From positions 1-9,300 of the forward strand of contig JAQSCR010000548.1 in the NCBI GenBank assembly GCA_029945495.1: a stretch of 9,300 bases of DNA, written 5' to 3'. This stretch comes from Pseudolabrys sp. GTDB taxonomy: Bacteria > Pseudomonadota > Alphaproteobacteria > Rhizobiales > Xanthobacteraceae. The notes under the pieces are model-generated. The model saw nothing but the letters and a program-made list of their open reading frames with translations. It did not search any database and was not told the DNA's origin. The position numbers and the translations under genes are program-made. The stretch's first letter is position 1. Each line of letters opens with the position of its first letter. This document shows positions 7,156 to 9,300 of this stretch, in pieces.

Positions 7156-7527
7156 TCAGGCGGGGCCATGGAAATGGCGGATGGTCTCGATGAACTTCCC
7201 CACCGAGATCGGCTTGGACAGATAGGCCTCGCAACCGCCTTCGCGGATGCGTTCCTCGTCGCCCTTCATGGCGAAGGCCGTCACGGCGACGACCGGAATG
7301 TGCTTGAGCTCGGGATCGTCCTTGAGCCACTTGGTAACCTCGAGGCCGGAGACTTCCGGCAACTGGATGTCCATCAGGATCAGGTCGGGACGATGTTTCC
7401 GCGCCAGATCGAGCGCCTCGATGCCGTTGCGTGTGCCGACGATGTCGTAGCCGTGCGCCTCCAAAAGGTCGTGGAAGAGCTTCATATTGAGCTCGTTGTC
7501 CTCCACGATCAGGACGGTCTTCGCCAT
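7156..7527 (-). CDS. divK: DivK: single-domain response regulator of cell polarity
   Basis: DivK is a stand-alone receiver that, when phosphorylated by DivJ and dephosphorylated by PleC, steers the DivL-CckA-CtrA pathway and so cell-cycle progression. The 123-residue protein contains E9-D10, acceptor D53 in L-M-D-I-Q-L-P, T83 and K105. Stretches such as N-E-L-N-M-K-L-F-H-D (11-20) and A-M-K-G-D-E-E-R-I-R (86-95) are nearly identical to Caulobacter DivK as I recall it, which makes this orthology rather than a generic CheY. ATG at 7527 is chosen because the family starts M-x-K-x-V-L-I-V-E-D; a GTG four codons upstream (7539) is also open. A G-rich stretch (GGGGCGG) precedes the ATG. There is no output domain. 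It is first in the divK-pleD operon; its promoter should lie in 7528-7652, where I cannot name a -35/-10 or CtrA box with confidence. Confidence 0.96.
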   Translation of the reverse strand: MAKTVLIVEDNELNMKLFHDLLEAHGYDIVGTRNGIEALDLARKHRPDLILMDIQLPEVSGLEVTKWLKDDPELKHIPVVAVTAFAMKGDEERIREGGCEAYLSKPISVGKFIETIRHFHGPA

Positions 7528-7560
7528 TTGCCGCCCCACTTTTCCCCAAAGCGCCCGGTT

Positions 7561-7579
7561 GCGACGCCGACGGCGTCGC
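7561..7579. other. Perfect 8-bp inverted repeat between divK and DUF3572
   Basis: GCGACGCC at 7561-7568 and GGCGTCGC at 7572-7579 are exact reverse complements around a GAC loop. The element sits 34 bases upstream of the divK ATG and 74 bases upstream of the DUF3572 ATG, in a 125 bp divergent intergenic region. No T-run follows on either strand, so it is not an intrinsic terminator. It may be an operator, a divK leader hairpin or a chance GC palindrome. Confidence 0.45.
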
Positions 7580-7652
7580 CAGGCCAGCCGCGCTCGGGCA
7601 TGATGATGAACACGGTAGTGCCGATTTGTTACGGAAAGGCAAACGACAGCTC

Positions 7653-7952
7653 ATGAAGTCGCCCCGATCGATGCCTGCTGAGGCCGCAGAAGGGCTTGCC
7701 ATTCAAGCCCTTAGCTATATTGCCGGGGAGCCGGAGCGCCTCGACCGCTTCCTGTCGGTCACCGGCATCGGCCCGGACCAGATTCGGGCGGCGGCGGGCG
7801 AGCCGGGCTTTCTCGCCGGCGTGCTGGCCTACCTCGCCTCCGACGAGACTTTGGCCACGGCTTTCACCGCCGAGGCCGGCTGCGGGCCGGCCGACATCGC
7901 GAGGGCGCACATCGCGCTCGGCGGCGAGCCGTGGGAGCGCGAGATCCCGTGA
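7653..7952 (+). CDS. DUF3572-family protein of unknown function
   Basis: A small acidic, probably all-helical protein of 99 residues. Recognisable segments are A-E-G-L-A-I-Q-A-L-S-Y-I-A (about 10-22), P-x-x-L-x-R-F-L (27-34), G-I-G-P-D-Q-I-R (38-45) and A-G-x-P-G-F-L-A-G-V-L (47-57). I recognise these as the alphaproteobacterial DUF3572 family, which has no known activity. No signal peptide, membrane segment or metal motif is visible. ATG at 7653 is chosen; a TTG at 7626 is in frame but its extension is not family-like, and an internal ATG at 7671 would remove only six residues. AAGG at 7636-7639 is rather far (13 bases), so translation may be weak. The stop overlaps the dinB GTG by 4 bp, suggesting coupled translation and perhaps a link to damage tolerance, which is inference. 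Confidence 0.8.
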   Translation: MKSPRSMPAEAAEGLAIQALSYIAGEPERLDRFLSVTGIGPDQIRAAAGEPGFLAGVLAYLASDETLATAFTAEAGCGPADIARAHIALGGEPWEREIP

Positions 7953-9199
7953 CGGCGTTCTGCCGCGATTGCCTGATCGACGCGGCCGATTTAGCCAAGC
8001 GCTGCCCCTCGTGCGGCTCGCCACGTCTGGCAAGGCATGGCGAACTGGCGACCCTGGCTATCGCCCATATCGATTGCGACGCCTTCTACGCCACGATCGA
8101 GAAGCGTGACGACCCCGCGCTGGTCGACCGGCCGGTGATCGTCGGCGGGGGAAAGCGCGGCGTGGTGGCGACGTGCTGCTATGTCGCGCGCACCTACGGC
8201 GTGCGCTCGGCGATGCCGATGTTCAAGGCGCTCGAGCTTTGCCCGCAGGCCGCCGTGGTCAAGCCGAACATGTCGAAATACGCCGAAGTTGGGCGTCAGG
8301 TGCGCCAGCAGATGCTGGCATTGACGCCGCAGGTCGAGCCTTTGTCGATCGACGAGGCCTTTCTCGACCTCACCGGCACCGAGCGGCTGCACGGTATGAG
8401 CGCCGCCAAGGTGCTGGCGCGCTTTGCCGCCGCGGTCGAGCGCGATCTCGGCATCACCGTGTCGATCGGCCTCTCCGCCAACACGTTCCTGGCCAAGATC
8501 GCCTCGGATCTCGACAAGCCGCGCGGCTTTGCCGTGCTCGGCCAGTCCGACGCCTTCGCCTTCCTGGCGCCGAGGCCGGTCGGCTTCATCTATGGCGTCG
8601 GTGCGGTCAGCGCCGCCAGGCTCGCCGCCGACGGCTACCGGACGATTGCCGACCTGCAACGCGCCGAGCGGACCGACCTGATGCGCCGTTATGGCGAGGA
8701 AGGCGCGCGGCTGTGGCAACTGGCGCGCGGCATCGATGCTCGCCGCGTCGACCCGGTGCGCGATACCAAGAGCGTCTCGGCGGAAACGACTTTCAATGAA
8801 AACATCGGCGACCTGCGCCCGCTTGAGCAGCATCTCTGGGATTTGACCGAGCGCGTCTCGGCCCGGCTGAAGGAAGTGCAACTCGCCGGCGCGACGGTCA
8901 CGCTCAAGCTCAAGACCGGCGATTTCAAATTGCGCACCCGCGCCCGCGCGCTCGGCAACCCGACGCAACTGGCGGCGCGCATCTTCGCCGCCGGCCGCGA
9001 TCTGCTGCGCAATGAAGTAGGCCAAGCGCGCTTTCGGCTGATCGGCATCGGCGTCAGCCACCTGGTCGACGCCACCGGCGACGACCTCTCCGATCTGATC
9101 GACCGCCGCGGCGCGCAGGCCGAACACGCCATCGACAAATTGCGCTCGAAATTCGGCAAGGACGCAGTGGTCAAGGGCCTGGCGCTGGACGAGGAGTGA
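7949..9199 (+). CDS. dinB: DNA polymerase IV (Y-family) with N-terminal zinc ribbon
   Basis: DinB is a low-fidelity translesion polymerase that bypasses N2-guanine and alkyl lesions. With the GTG at 7949 the protein has 416 residues. An N-terminal extension carries C5-x-x-C8 and C19-x-x-C22, a probable zinc ribbon absent from E. coli Pol IV. The palm begins A-H-I-D-C-D-A-F-Y (39-47): D42 is the catalytic metal ligand, and Y47 takes the steric-gate position (F13 in E. coli). The second motif S-I-D-E-A-F (133-138) gives D135 and E136. A helix-hairpin-helix region follows at about 210-250 and the little finger at about 275-372. The tail has no canonical clamp-binding pentapeptide; D-L-S-D-L-I (379-384) stands where it is expected. 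The GTG overlaps the DUF3572 stop (GTGA). A GTG at 7931 is possible, but the family starts M-T-A-F-C-R. I found no rhizobial SOS box of GAAC-N7-GAAC type upstream. Confidence 0.94.
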   Translation: MTAFCRDCLIDAADLAKRCPSCGSPRLARHGELATLAIAHIDCDAFYATIEKRDDPALVDRPVIVGGGKRGVVATCCYVARTYGVRSAMPMFKALELCPQAAVVKPNMSKYAEVGRQVRQQMLALTPQVEPLSIDEAFLDLTGTERLHGMSAAKVLARFAAAVERDLGITVSIGLSANTFLAKIASDLDKPRGFAVLGQSDAFAFLAPRPVGFIYGVGAVSAARLAADGYRTIADLQRAERTDLMRRYGEEGARLWQLARGIDARRVDPVRDTKSVSAETTFNENIGDLRPLEQHLWDLTERVSARLKEVQLAGATVTLKLKTGDFKLRTRARALGNPTQLAARIFAAGRDLLRNEVGQARFRLIGIGVSHLVDATGDDLSDLIDRRGAQAEHAIDKLRSKFGKDAVVKGLALDEE

Positions 9200-9210
9200 G
9201 CCGCCCGGCG

Positions 9211-9300
9211 TCAGGGGTGCAGGCCGGGGGCCTCGTAGCCGGTGCGCGCTACGTATTCGGTGTATCCGCCGCCATATTGGTGGATGCCGTCGGGCGTCAG
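9211..9300 (-). CDS. C-terminal 29 codons of an unidentified protein (5' part outside window)
   Basis: Reading the minus strand from 9300, the frame is open to TGA at 9213-9211 and yields 29 residues including D-G-I-H-Q-Y-G-G-G-Y-T-E-Y-V-A-R (4-19), ending A-P-G-L-H-P. The D-G-x(3)-Y-x-G-G-Y-x-E-Y pattern loosely recalls the C-terminal end of ABC-F ATPases (Uup-like), but that is a guess from a short piece. The gene would converge on dinB, with an 11 bp gap between the stop codons. A complete frame cannot be shown from this window. Confidence 0.4.
   Translation of the reverse strand: MTPDGIHQYGGGYTEYVARTGYEAPGLHP

Noticed and set aside
7603..7645. Possible SOS (LexA) box upstream of DUF3572-dinB
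   Set aside because: A single GAAC is present near 7608, but no second GAAC follows at 7 bases, so the alphaproteobacterial LexA pattern is not met.
7991..9127. 378-codon open frame on the minus strand opposite dinB
   Set aside because: The plus strand carries all Y-family motifs. The minus frame is an Ala/Arg/Gly-rich mirror product of high-GC codon bias, with no recognisable domain.

Overview
The window looks like an ordinary chromosomal stretch from a high-GC alphaproteobacterium, most likely of the order Hyphomicrobiales (Rhizobiales; Bradyrhizobium or Xanthobacteraceae-like). The main evidence is the divK-pleD cell-cycle operon, which is specific to alphaproteobacteria. Further support comes from the zinc-free L33 sequence, the DUF3572 gene coupled to a DinB with an N-terminal zinc ribbon, and the Lys/Ala-rich tail on topoisomerase I. 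GC-rich codon use is uniform. I see no tRNA, rRNA, IS element, phage gene or CRISPR array.

Layout, left to right. (1) 1-498: 3' end of topA (+). (2) 621-3685: rnr (RNase R, TTG start) and a Nudix hydrolase with a split Nudix box, 5 bp apart and probably one transcript. The topA-rnr gap holds two hairpins. (3) 3728-4027: rpmG (L33) as a single-gene unit with a candidate promoter and a clear intrinsic terminator. (4) 4109-5765: a secreted DsrE-family protein and a SolA-type flavoprotein amine oxidase, 13 bp apart and probably cotranscribed. (5) 5772-7527 (-): divK-pleD, convergent with solA across only 6 bp. (6) 7653-9199 (+): DUF3572 and dinB, overlapping by 4 bp and divergent from divK. (7) 9211-9300 (-): the last 29 codons of an unidentified gene.

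How the genes work together: topA, rnr, rpmG and dinB are nucleic-acid and translation housekeeping genes. divK and pleD form a two-component output pair: DivK controls cell polarity and the CtrA pathway, and PleD makes c-di-GMP. The dsrE-solA pair is the most accessory-looking part and may be a small oxidative catabolism unit, but its substrate cannot be read from the sequence.

I found no convincing undescribed system. The points worth a second look are modest: the dsrE-solA pair, the structured leader and TTG start of rnr, the insertion in the Nudix box, the DUF3572-dinB coupling with the zinc ribbon, and a perfect inverted repeat in the divK/DUF3572 divergent promoter region. Family assignments rest on motifs read by eye, without any database search.
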